From an uncultured Mogibacterium sp. (GTDB lineage Bacteria; Bacillota_A; Clostridia; Peptostreptococcales; Anaerovoracaceae), in the NCBI RefSeq assembly GCF_938039775.1, contig NZ_CALHTQ010000221.1, positions 1 to 6,740 on the forward strand: DNA of 6,740 bases, in the 5' to 3' direction. The position numbers and the translations under genes are program-made. The notes under the pieces are model-generated. The model was not told the DNA's origin. It ran no database searches and saw nothing but the letters and a program-made list of their open reading frames with translations. Shown in pieces: positions 1 through 6,400 of the stretch. Numbering within the stretch: the first letter of the stretch is position 1; each line of letters starts with the position of its first letter.

Positions 1-59
1 CCACATGTTGTATCATTAAGTTATTCTATAAGAGTTACATAAAAGAGGAGATAATGATA

Positions 60-230
60 ATGGAACTAAAGGAGATGCGTAAGCTCCTCGGCTTATCGCA
101 AGCGGCATTTGGAGAGAAATATAACATCCCAGTAAGAACTATTGAGCAATGGGAGAGTGGGCGCAGGCAAGCTCCCGTATACGTTCTTGAACTACTAGAG
201 CGAGCTGTGATTGAAGATTCCAAAGCTTAA
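60..230 (+). CDS. Small solo XRE/Cro-type helix-turn-helix protein
   Basis: A 56-residue protein, almost entirely one helix-turn-helix. It begins MELKEMRKLLGLSQAAFGEK. The helix 2 signature (LSQAAFGEKYNI) is followed by a recognition helix (PVRTIEQWESGRR) and a short closing helix (YVLELLERAVIED). Proteins of this size and pattern are common in Clostridia as one-domain DNA-binding proteins, often annotated only as 'helix-turn-helix protein'; the target and role are unknown. I chose the ATG at 60 because AGAGGAG (44-50) sits 9 nt before it. The in-frame ATG at 54 (adding MI) has a 3-nt spacer and is less likely. The frame stays open to the left edge, so a longer protein starting outside the window cannot be excluded. 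It could be the antitoxin or regulator half of a pair whose partner is cut off; nothing here proves that. No membrane segment or second domain is visible. Confidence 0.8.
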   Translation: MELKEMRKLLGLSQAAFGEKYNIPVRTIEQWESGRRQAPVYVLELLERAVIEDSKA

Positions 231-234
231 GTGA

Positions 235-295
235 ATTAATAGATATCCACACTTCATAGGCAGTCTGGCCTAATGATTTCATGTGGGTTATTAAT
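235..295. other. Nested inverted repeats upstream of the DUF2207 gene
   Basis: The 94-bp gap between the HTH gene and the membrane-protein gene holds three nested complementary pairs: ATTAATA (235-241) with TATTAAT (289-295), CCAC (247-250) with GTGG (283-286), and TAGGC (257-261) with GCCTA (268-272) around a 6-nt loop. No U-tract follows, so this is not a standard terminator. It could be a weak leader structure or operator, or chance. I see no convincing -35/-10 pair in the gap. Confidence 0.25.
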
Positions 296-324
296 CCTTT
301 AAACAATAACAACAGGAATAACTT

Positions 325-2205
325 ATGGACAAAAAACGAAACAATCGCATAGCAACTATAATCTCTATTGGATTACTAGTCACAATATGGCTGATTTCAG
401 GACTGACAAGATATTTTAGTTCAGGGGACGTCGACACAGGCGTTGGATATTCTACCCTTGAATACCGTGTTAGTGTAGATGTTAGGAAAGATTATTCATA
501 CGTAGTCGTAGAGAAGATTAAGGTGAATTTCACCGACCCAAAGCACGGTATAGTTAGAAACATTCCTTTCGGCAAGGGTTACAAGATCAAAGATGTATCC
601 GTAGATGGTGATAAATACAAGATTAAGAATCTGTATAAAGCTAACCAAATGCAGATTAAAATCGGTGATAAAAAGAAGACGGTTACTGGCGTTAAAGATT
701 ACACCATCATCTATACCCTTGCTAATTACGAGCGCAAGAATAATCCGAACGACATATATGTGGATGTGCTTCCGTCGGAATGGGCAACAGATATCAAGTC
801 GGCAACAGTTTCTGTGTGCTTGCCGCAGCATTTTCCGTACAGCGGCATGAAAGGGTATAGTGGCCCGCACAAGAGCACGTATAATATGTACGGTACATGG
901 ACCTACGACAAGAAGCAAAATATAATCGAATATAGCGTTCAGAACTTGCCTGCAAATAATGGTGCGACATTGCTCGTAGATACTCCAAAAGGTTACTGGT
1001 ACAAAGCGCCTAGCAAGTACTGGGTGAACTATGCGACCGTAATAGTAGCAATTCTCGGCGTCATTATACTTATCGTGCTTAGGGTTTTGAACGAAAAAGA
1101 CCACCCGATTGTTGCACCCGTTACTTTTAAGCCACCCAAAGGTGTTCCGCCTGGAGAAATCGGATATCTAGTCGACGAAGCTGTAAATAAGAGGGATATC
1201 ACATCGATGTTCTTTTATTTGGCATCGAAAGGGTATATCTCGATTGAGGAATACAAGAAGGGAAAATATCAATTCGAGAGCCTTCGGATTCCCGACGTAT
1301 ATGACGAACCGCCGATTACCGTTACTTTTTACAAAACTATATTTGGAAGCACGAAGAAGGGTACGCTTGGCAAGATAGTGAGCCTAGAGGAAGCGAGCAA
1401 ACGCATAGGCAAAGAATGTGAACTGATTAGAAAGGTAATTGTTGAACAGTACACGGACAACAAATCGATATTCTCTAAGAAATCGCAGAAAAATGAGAAG
1501 ATTGCAGCTATCATCAGCTGCATTATAGGAGGTACGCTAATCGCACTTTCTATGTATAGAGAGTTTTACATATCCGGCTGGCGAATTTTGATATTCGTAT
1601 ATGGTGGCTCGGTGATTCTTGATGCGTTTTGGAGATTGCCTGTTAAGAGGATGTGTAGAGAGTATAATTTTCATAGGACGAGAAGCGGTATAAGGAGCGT
1701 TACATCTTTTGCGTTCTGGGGAATTATCTATCTGGCGATATCATCGCTTATGTTATTATTTTTGTACAAGACTGCAGGTGGTGAGATGACGATTTATGCT
1801 CTAGCTGCAATAGCTGTATATGCATTGGCTGTACCGTTAATTCTGCTGGGATTCCTCAAGAGAACTAAGGACAGTGCCAAGCTTTATGGTGAGATTATCG
1901 GCTTCAAAGAATTTATCGCCACAGCAGAGGTTGATAGGATAAATGCCCTTGCTGAGGAAGATCCAGCGTATTTCTACGACGTGCTTCCGTATGCCTATGT
2001 ATTTGGGCTTACCGACACTTGGGCGAAGAAGTTTGAGCCTAAGAATATAGCTGACCATATTGGATATAGTGCGTTAGGCGGAGACATGTACGACCTTATA
2101 AATATGGATATTATGATTCATCATGTTCAATCTAGTGCGTTTTCTAGAGTATCATCTGCACTGTACGCAGATGTCAGCGGTGGCCTAAGTTCTGGTGGCG
2201 TCTGA
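325..2205 (+). CDS. DUF2207 (YciQ-like) multi-pass membrane protein, tail cut by TGA
   Basis: A 626-residue protein of the DUF2207 family, which includes E. coli YciQ; its function is not established. An N-terminal hydrophobic anchor (about residues 9-26) precedes an extracytoplasmic beta-rich domain (about 45-220; YTIIYTLANY, DVLPSEWATDIKSATV). Next come a membrane helix (about 235-253), a cytoplasmic part with the family motif PPKGVPPGEIGYLVD (270-284), and four more hydrophobic segments (about 392-410, 418-434, 462-481, 488-511). The conserved C-terminal block is GFKEFIATAEVDRI ... LPYAYVFGLTDTW (526-566). The ATG at 325 has AGGA at 314-317, 7 nt upstream. The ORF ends ...GGLSSGGV at a TGA (2203-2205). 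In the same frame a further 14 codons read SVGGGSGGGGGGGW and end at TAA (2248-2250). Family members usually end in such a Gly-rich, Trp-terminal tail, so I infer that the ancestral gene ran to 2250. The main domains are intact, so the protein is probably still made, lacking its tail. Confidence 0.88.
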   Translation: MDKKRNNRIATIISIGLLVTIWLISGLTRYFSSGDVDTGVGYSTLEYRVSVDVRKDYSYVVVEKIKVNFTDPKHGIVRNIPFGKGYKIKDVSVDGDKYKIKNLYKANQMQIKIGDKKKTVTGVKDYTIIYTLANYERKNNPNDIYVDVLPSEWATDIKSATVSVCLPQHFPYSGMKGYSGPHKSTYNMYGTWTYDKKQNIIEYSVQNLPANNGATLLVDTPKGYWYKAPSKYWVNYATVIVAILGVIILIVLRVLNEKDHPIVAPVTFKPPKGVPPGEIGYLVDEAVNKRDITSMFFYLASKGYISIEEYKKGKYQFESLRIPDVYDEPPITVTFYKTIFGSTKKGTLGKIVSLEEASKRIGKECELIRKVIVEQYTDNKSIFSKKSQKNEKIAAIISCIIGGTLIALSMYREFYISGWRILIFVYGGSVILDAFWRLPVKRMCREYNFHRTRSGIRSVTSFAFWGIIYLAISSLMLLFLYKTAGGEMTIYALAAIAVYALAVPLILLGFLKRTKDSAKLYGEIIGFKEFIATAEVDRINALAEEDPAYFYDVLPYAYVFGLTDTWAKKFEPKNIADHIGYSALGGDMYDLINMDIMIHHVQSSAFSRVSSALYADVSGGLSSGGV

Positions 2206-2250
2206 TCGGTAGGCGGTGGCTCCGGTGGTGGCGGAGGCGGCGGCTGGTAA
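2206..2250 (+). other. Displaced in-frame Gly-rich tail of the DUF2207 gene
   Basis: These 14 sense codons plus TAA directly follow the TGA at 2203-2205 without a frame change and encode SVGGGSGGGGGGGW. Gly-rich tails ending in Trp are typical of DUF2207 proteins as I know the family. The stretch therefore looks like the original C-terminus separated by one stop codon. Causes that fit are a point mutation (for example GGA or CGA to TGA), a sequencing error in a G-rich stretch, or low-level readthrough. It has no start codon or ribosome binding site of its own. Confidence 0.75.
2208..2247 (+). other. Twelve-doublet GG tract, possible two-layer G-quadruplex
   Basis: Within 40 bases there are twelve GG doublets separated by 1-4 nt, all on the coding strand. 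They follow from consecutive GGN glycine codons. RNA or non-template DNA with this pattern can fold into two-tetrad G-quadruplexes, and such tracts are hard to sequence. Function is unproven. Confidence 0.4.
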
Positions 2251-2292
2251 ACCTCGACTTCCAATATATACGCACTACACCTAAATCGATTA

Positions 2293-2308
2293 TTCCTAAG
2301 TTCCTAAG
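2293..2308. repeat. Tandem 8-bp duplication TTCCTAAG x2
   Basis: Two exact back-to-back copies of TTCCTAAG lie in the 119-bp spacer between the DUF2207 tail and rsmE. The spacer shows no intrinsic terminator and no well-spaced promoter. The duplication is small enough to be slippage or chance. Confidence 0.5.
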
Positions 2309-2369
2309 TTACAGAATGACGATTCGAAACGGCTTGAACTAATAACACTAATATACTAAAGGAGCAGCA

Positions 2370-3116
2370 ATGCAGCAGTACTTCATATACGGCAGCCCAA
2401 GTGCTGAAACTATTGAGATAACAGATAAGGACACCATCAAGCACATGTTTCAGGTTATGAGACTTAGTGCGGGAGATGAGGTTGTTCTCGTATTTCCAGA
2501 TGGTATAAAGAGACGTGCGGAAGTTGTAGATGCCGAGAGCAGAACTATGCGCATCATCGAGATGCTAGAAGATAATGTTGAGCTACCAGTTAATGTGACT
2601 GTAGCTTGTGGATTTCCTAAGGGCGATAAGTTTGCGACTATCGCTCAGAAGTCAACCGAACTAGGGGCAACAGAAATTTGCGGATTTCCAGCGGATAGAT
2701 CAATAGTGAAATGGGACGATAAGAAGTTAGCTAAGTTGGCAGAAAAGCTTGAGAAGGTAGTTCAGGGCGCTGCCGAGCAGAGTAAGCGCAATATCGTTCC
2801 GAGCATAAATCTTGTCGCTGATAAGAAGAGTTTTATAAAGAGCTTCAACGAGTATGACAAGGTCTTCGTTGCATACGAGGAAGCGGCGAAGGATGGGGAA
2901 AAATCTGTTCTCGCCAATGCTCTTTCAGAAGTATCAGCTGGAGATAAGCTACTTTTTATCTTCGGACCAGAAGGCGGAATCACAGATAAGGAAATCGACG
3001 ATTTTACTCAGGCTGGGGCTGTCTGTACAGGGCTTGGACCACGTATTATGCGAGCTGAAACGGCACCTATGTATGCCCTTTCTGCAGTGAGTTATGCGCT
3101 AGAACTCAGTAAATAG
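2370..3116 (+). CDS. rsmE: 16S rRNA (uracil-1498-N3)-methyltransferase RsmE
   Basis: A 248-residue enzyme of the SPOUT/RsmE family, which transfers a methyl group from S-adenosylmethionine to N3 of U1498 in helix 44 of 16S rRNA on the 30S subunit. Length matches E. coli RsmE (about 243). The N-terminal part (about 1-70) is the PUA-like RNA-binding domain. The rest is the knotted methyltransferase, with family blocks KGDKFATIAQKSTELGATEI (84-103), AAEQSKR (134-140), IFGPEGGITDKE (197-208) and the knot/SAM motif LGPRIMRAETAPMYA (222-236). No key block is missing. The start is firm: AAAGGAG (2358-2364) lies 5 nt before the ATG. In many Firmicutes rsmE sits with prmA and dnaJ; neither is here. 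I see no promoter with good spacing in front of it, so it may be cotranscribed with the membrane-protein gene. A weaker A/T hairpin rather than a strong GC terminator follows it. Confidence 0.96.
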   Translation: MQQYFIYGSPSAETIEITDKDTIKHMFQVMRLSAGDEVVLVFPDGIKRRAEVVDAESRTMRIIEMLEDNVELPVNVTVACGFPKGDKFATIAQKSTELGATEICGFPADRSIVKWDDKKLAKLAEKLEKVVQGAAEQSKRNIVPSINLVADKKSFIKSFNEYDKVFVAYEEAAKDGEKSVLANALSEVSAGDKLLFIFGPEGGITDKEIDDFTQAGAVCTGLGPRIMRAETAPMYALSAVSYALELSK

Positions 3117-3121
3117 AATCA

Positions 3122-3142
3122 CTGTAGATACGGCCTGTAGAT
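3122..3142. repeat. Short direct repeat CTGTAGAT x2
   Basis: Exact copies of CTGTAGAT at 3122-3129 and 3135-3142, 13 bp apart, directly behind the rsmE stop. No further copies were seen in the gap. Meaning unknown; possibly chance. Confidence 0.4.
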
Positions 3143-3153
3143 CGGTTATTATG

Positions 3154-3186
3154 TATTAAAATGTTTTTTTGAAAAAAATTTTAATA
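3154..3186. promoter_or_regulatory. A/T-only hairpin and probable UP-element tract
   Basis: TATTAAAAT (3154-3162) pairs with ATTTTAATA (3178-3186). Inside, after one unpaired G (3163), T7 (3164-3170) faces A7 (3172-3178), giving an almost pure A:T hairpin. It could be a weak terminator for rsmE, although no U-tract follows the stem. It also covers roughly -40 to -60 of the promoter at 3193-3220, where A/T tracts act as UP elements binding the RNA polymerase alpha subunit. I favour the UP-element reading. Confidence 0.5.
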
Positions 3187-3192
3187 GACACC

Positions 3193-3220
3193 TAGACAAT
3201 CTTTCAGAGTGTGCTAAAAT
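3193..3220 (+). promoter_or_regulatory. Sigma-A promoter of the carB leader, extended -10
   Basis: TAGACA (3193-3198) matches TTGACA in 5 of 6 positions. A 16-bp spacer leads to TAAAAT (3215-3220), 5 of 6 to TATAAT, with TG at 3212-3213 forming an extended -10. The expected start site is about 3226-3228, giving a leader of about 178 nt before carB. It lies downstream of rsmE and upstream of the attenuator, which indicates that carB is transcribed on its own. Confidence 0.72.
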
Positions 3221-3240
3221 GCTTAAGGTTTAGATATAGT

Positions 3241-3292
3241 GACTCGTAGAAAGAGGTATAGAGATGAAGAAGCGAATGTTTCGCGACTCGTA
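3241..3292 (+). repeat. GACTCGTA direct repeat in the carB leader
   Basis: GACTCGTA occurs at 3241-3248, just before the leader ribosome binding site, and again at 3285-3292, inside the leader ORF. The core GACTC of each copy is complementary to GAGTC (3352-3356) in the right arm of the terminator. Either copy could in principle compete with the terminator stem, or the repeat could be a protein site. Role unproven. Confidence 0.45.
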
Positions 3293-3317
3293 TCTTGAAT
3301 ATAGTAACGTAGATTAA
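3264..3317 (+). CDS. Putative 17-residue leader peptide of the carB attenuator
   Basis: A short ORF encoding MKKRMFRDSYLEYSNVD. It has a good ribosome binding site, AGAAAGAGG (3248-3256), 7 nt before the ATG, and lies 36-38 nt into the predicted transcript. Its TAA stop (3315-3317) overlaps the first two bases of the terminator stem (3316-3321). A ribosome at that stop would cover most of the stem's left arm and block the hairpin. The peptide is not rich in one amino acid (two Arg, two Lys, two Tyr, two Asp), so classical starvation control by repeated codons is not obvious; the two Arg codons (CGA, CGC) are worth noting because carbamoyl phosphate also feeds arginine synthesis. Codons 3-7 contain the small hairpin GCGAA-TGT-TTCGC (3272-3284). 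The peptide itself probably has no function; the act of translation would be the signal. The ORF is inferred from position and ribosome binding site, not from homology. Confidence 0.6.
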   Translation: MKKRMFRDSYLEYSNVD

Positions 3318-3364
3318 GACTTCGACATTGGATTTTTTATTCCAGTGATCGGAGTCTTTTTTTT
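3316..3364 (+). terminator. Intrinsic terminator/attenuator upstream of carB
   Basis: The left arm (3316-3332) pairs with the right arm (3341-3358): AAGACT with AGTCTT, then four pairs including one G-U, one bulged A (3348), then seven pairs including one G-U. The loop is TTTTTTAT (3333-3340). The stem runs straight into T8 (3357-3364). This is a textbook intrinsic terminator. It lies 3' of a good promoter and 40 bp before the carB start, in a position to control carB instead of ending rsmE. The six-T run in the loop is a plausible UTP-sensitive pause site just before the hairpin is complete. Confidence 0.88.
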
Positions 3365-3404
3365 AAAATTTCTGGAGAATATGAAAGCAGGAAAGGTGAG
3401 TAAA

Positions 3405-6400
3405 ATGGCAAAAAGAAGTGACATCAAGAAGATTCTAGTTATCGGTTCAGGACCAATCGTAATCGGTCAGGCGGCAGAGTTTGACTATGCTGGAACACAG
3501 GCATGTATCGCCCTTAGGGAAGAGGGATATGAAGTAGTGCTTTGTAACTCCAATCCTGCGACTATCATGACTGATACCTCAATGGCAGATAAGGTGTACA
3601 TGGAGCCACTTACACTCGAGTACCTAGCGAGAATCATCAGATATGAGAGACCTGATGCGATTCTTCCAGGTATCGGCGGACAGACTGGACTTAACCTAGC
3701 AATGCAGCTTGAGAAGAAGGGAGTACTCAAGGAGTGCCGTGCTGAACTACTTGGAACTAAGAGCTATAGCATCGAGCGTGCAGAGGATAGAGAGCTTTTT
3801 AAGGAGCTTTGCGAAGAACTCGGTGAGCCAGTAATTCAGTCTGACATTGCAAATAGCGAGGAGCACGGACTCGAGATTGCAAAAGAAATCGGCTTCCCGG
3901 TAGTTCTCCGTCCAGCATTTACCCTAGGCGGTACAGGTGGGGGATTTGCATACGATGAAGAGGAATTTAAGGAGCTCATCAAACGTGCTCTTTCCATCTC
4001 GCCAACACATCAGGTTCTGATTGAGAAGAGTATCAAAGGCTTCAAGGAAATCGAGTATGAGGTAATGAGAGATGGTGATGACACAGCGATTGCCATCTGC
4101 AACATGGAGAACCTTGATCCAGTTGGAGTCCACACAGGTGACTCCATAGTAATCTGCCCAACTCAGACAGTAAGCGATGAAGACTGCGCAATGCTCAAAG
4201 CAAGTGCGCTCAAAATCATCCGTGCGCTTGAAATTGAAGGTGGATGCAACGTGCAGTTTGCGCTAAATCCAAACTCGTCCGAATACTATCTAATCGAAGT
4301 AAATCCAAGAGTTTCGCGTTCATCCGCACTCGCGTCGAAGGCGAGTGGCTATCCAATCGCTAGAATTACAGCGAAGATTGCAGTCGGCATGACTCTAGAT
4401 GAGATTGAGATAATTGACCAGCCTGCATCAGTAGAGCCAGTTGTTGATTATATTGTGAGCAAGGTGCCAAGATTCCCGTTTGATAAGTTCGCAGATGCAG
4501 ATAATAAGCTCGGTACACAGATGAAGGCTACTGGCGAAGTTATGAGCATCGGTATGAATCTCGAAGAGAGCATGCTTAAGGCGGTTCGCTCGTTAGAGAT
4601 AGGTGTATCCCACATCTATATGGATAAGTTCGACACTTGGGATATTGACGAGATGAAGTCATATATCGTTGAAGGTCGCGACGACAGGATGTTTGCCATA
4701 GCGGAGCTACTGCGTAGAGGTGTGAGCAAGGAAGAAATATGCAAGCTAACAGATATAGCAGATTATTTCATAGAGATGTTTGAGAATATCGTCGCTATCG
4801 AAAATGAGTTAAGGGCGAACAAAAACGATGTCGCTAGACTCAGAATTGCTAAGCAGCATGGATTCTCAGACGCTGAGATTGCAAGACTTTGGGAAGTAAC
4901 TGAGCAGCAGGTGTGGAAGCTGCGTGAGGCAGTAGAGTTATTCCCTGCATACAACATGATTGACTCGTGCACGGCATCAAAGGATGCGTATGTGCCATAC
5001 TTCTACTCGACATTTGAAGGAAGTGAGACCACGAATACTGTGGATTCAGGCAAGAAGAAAGTCGTAGTACTCGGGTCAGGTCCAATCAGAATCGGACAGG
5101 GTGTAGAGTTCGACTACTCGACAGTACAAGCTGTAAAAACTCTGCGTGATCAGGGCTGCGAAGCAATCATTATCAACAACAATCCAGAGACAGTATCGAC
5201 AGACTACACGACAGCAGACAAGCTATACTTCGAGCCACTTTGCATCGAAGACGTTATGAATATACTTAGGCTCGAGAAGCCAGACGGTGTAATAGTTTCG
5301 CTCGGAGGGCAGACAGCGGTTAACCTGGCAAATGCTCTCGATGAGAGAGGTGTAAATATCATTGGAACAGACTGCGCTGCAATCAACACTGCCGAGGATA
5401 GAGACGAGTTCGATAAGTTGCTTCAGAAACTAGGAATCGACAAGCCTGAAGGAAGGGCTGTTACAGATATAGACGAGGGCTGTGCGGTTGCTAGAGAAAT
5501 CGGCTATCCGGTACTCGTCAGACCAAGTTTCGTTCTCGGAGGTAGAGCGATGAGAATTGTCGGAGATGAGGAACAGCTCAGACAGTACCTGAGAACAGCT
5601 GTTGAAATCGACGAAGACAAGCCAGTTCTCGTCGACCACTATATCCGTGGTAAGGAGATAGAGGTTGATGCAATTTGCGATGGCACAGACGTATTTATCC
5701 CAGGCATCATGGAGCTCGTTGAGCGTACAGGCGTTCACTCTGGGGACTCGATTAGTATTTATCCACCATGCTCCATCTCTGAGAAGGTAAAGGAGACAAT
5801 CAGGGAGTATACTGAGAAGCTTGGGCTAGGAATAGGCATTCGCGGTCTATTCAATATCCAGTTTATCGTCGATGCTTCTGAAAATGTATATATAATCGAG
5901 GTAAATCCAAGATCCTCGAGAACCGTGCCGTTCCTATCCAAAGCTACTGGATACAATCTCGCAGACATCGCATCCAAGGTAATGCTCGGCATCAGCCTAG
6001 AGGAGCAGGGATTCAAGGGATTAAATCCGCTCGAGAAGAAGAGATGGTACGTAAAGGTGCCGGCATTCTCATTTGCAAAGCTATCAGGAATGGATATAAG
6101 ACTATCGCCTGAGATGAAATCTACTGGCGAAGCCATCGGGTATGACGACGATATGATGCGTGCTTTTTACAAGGCTATGCAGGCAGCAGGTATGAGAATG
6201 CAGAATTACGGAACGGTATTTGCATCGATTAATGACGAATCTAAGGAGGATGCACTGCCACTAATCAGAGGATTCTACGACCTAGGATTCAACATTGAGG
6301 CGACAGAGGGTACGGCGCAGTTCCTTAAGAATAATGGCGTAAAGACCAGAAGTTTCAAGCATACTGATAACAGTCTAGAAGCGGTAATGGATGAATTTAG

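Noticed and set aside
1..53. Tail of an upstream gene (frame 1, ending TAA at 40-42), or a longer HTH protein entering from the left
   Set aside because: Only 13 codons are visible in frame 1 and they match nothing I recognise. Frame 3 is open to the edge, but a strong ribosome binding site precedes the ATG at 60. A TATAAG at 27-32 lacks a -35 at proper spacing.
60..230. HigA-type antitoxin of a toxin-antitoxin pair
   Set aside because: No toxin gene is visible on either side; the next gene is a large membrane protein. The fold alone does not show the role.
496..1104. 202-codon ORF on the minus strand
   Set aside because: It lies wholly opposite the DUF2207 gene, its translation resembles no family I recognise, and the + strand frame has clear domain and membrane structure. 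The same applies to the other antisense ORFs over carB and rsmE.
2203..2205. TGA read as selenocysteine, or TGA reassigned to Trp/Gly
   Set aside because: No convincing SECIS-like hairpin follows and the site is a Gly/Ser-rich tail with no redox context. Trp is TGG throughout and carB and rsmE contain no internal TGA, so a genome-wide reassignment is unlikely.
2334..2362. Promoter for rsmE (TTGAAC with TATACT)
   Set aside because: The spacing is only 12 bp, and transcription would start within the ribosome binding site. No other well-spaced pair was found in 2251-2369.
3227..3364. T-box or known metabolite riboswitch in the carB leader
   Set aside because: No T-box core sequence and no recognisable conserved riboswitch core; the leader is also short and contains a plausible translated ORF.
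3227..3404. PyrR-binding attenuator
   Set aside because: PyrR control would be expected for a Firmicute pyr gene, but I could not find the conserved binding-loop motif (UCC-N-G-N-GAGG type) in the leader. AGAAAGAGG (3248-3256) only partly resembles it and fits better as a ribosome binding site.
3345..3404. carB start at GTG 3345
   Set aside because: This start lies inside the terminator right arm, has no ribosome binding site, and adds residues absent from the canonical CarB N-terminus.
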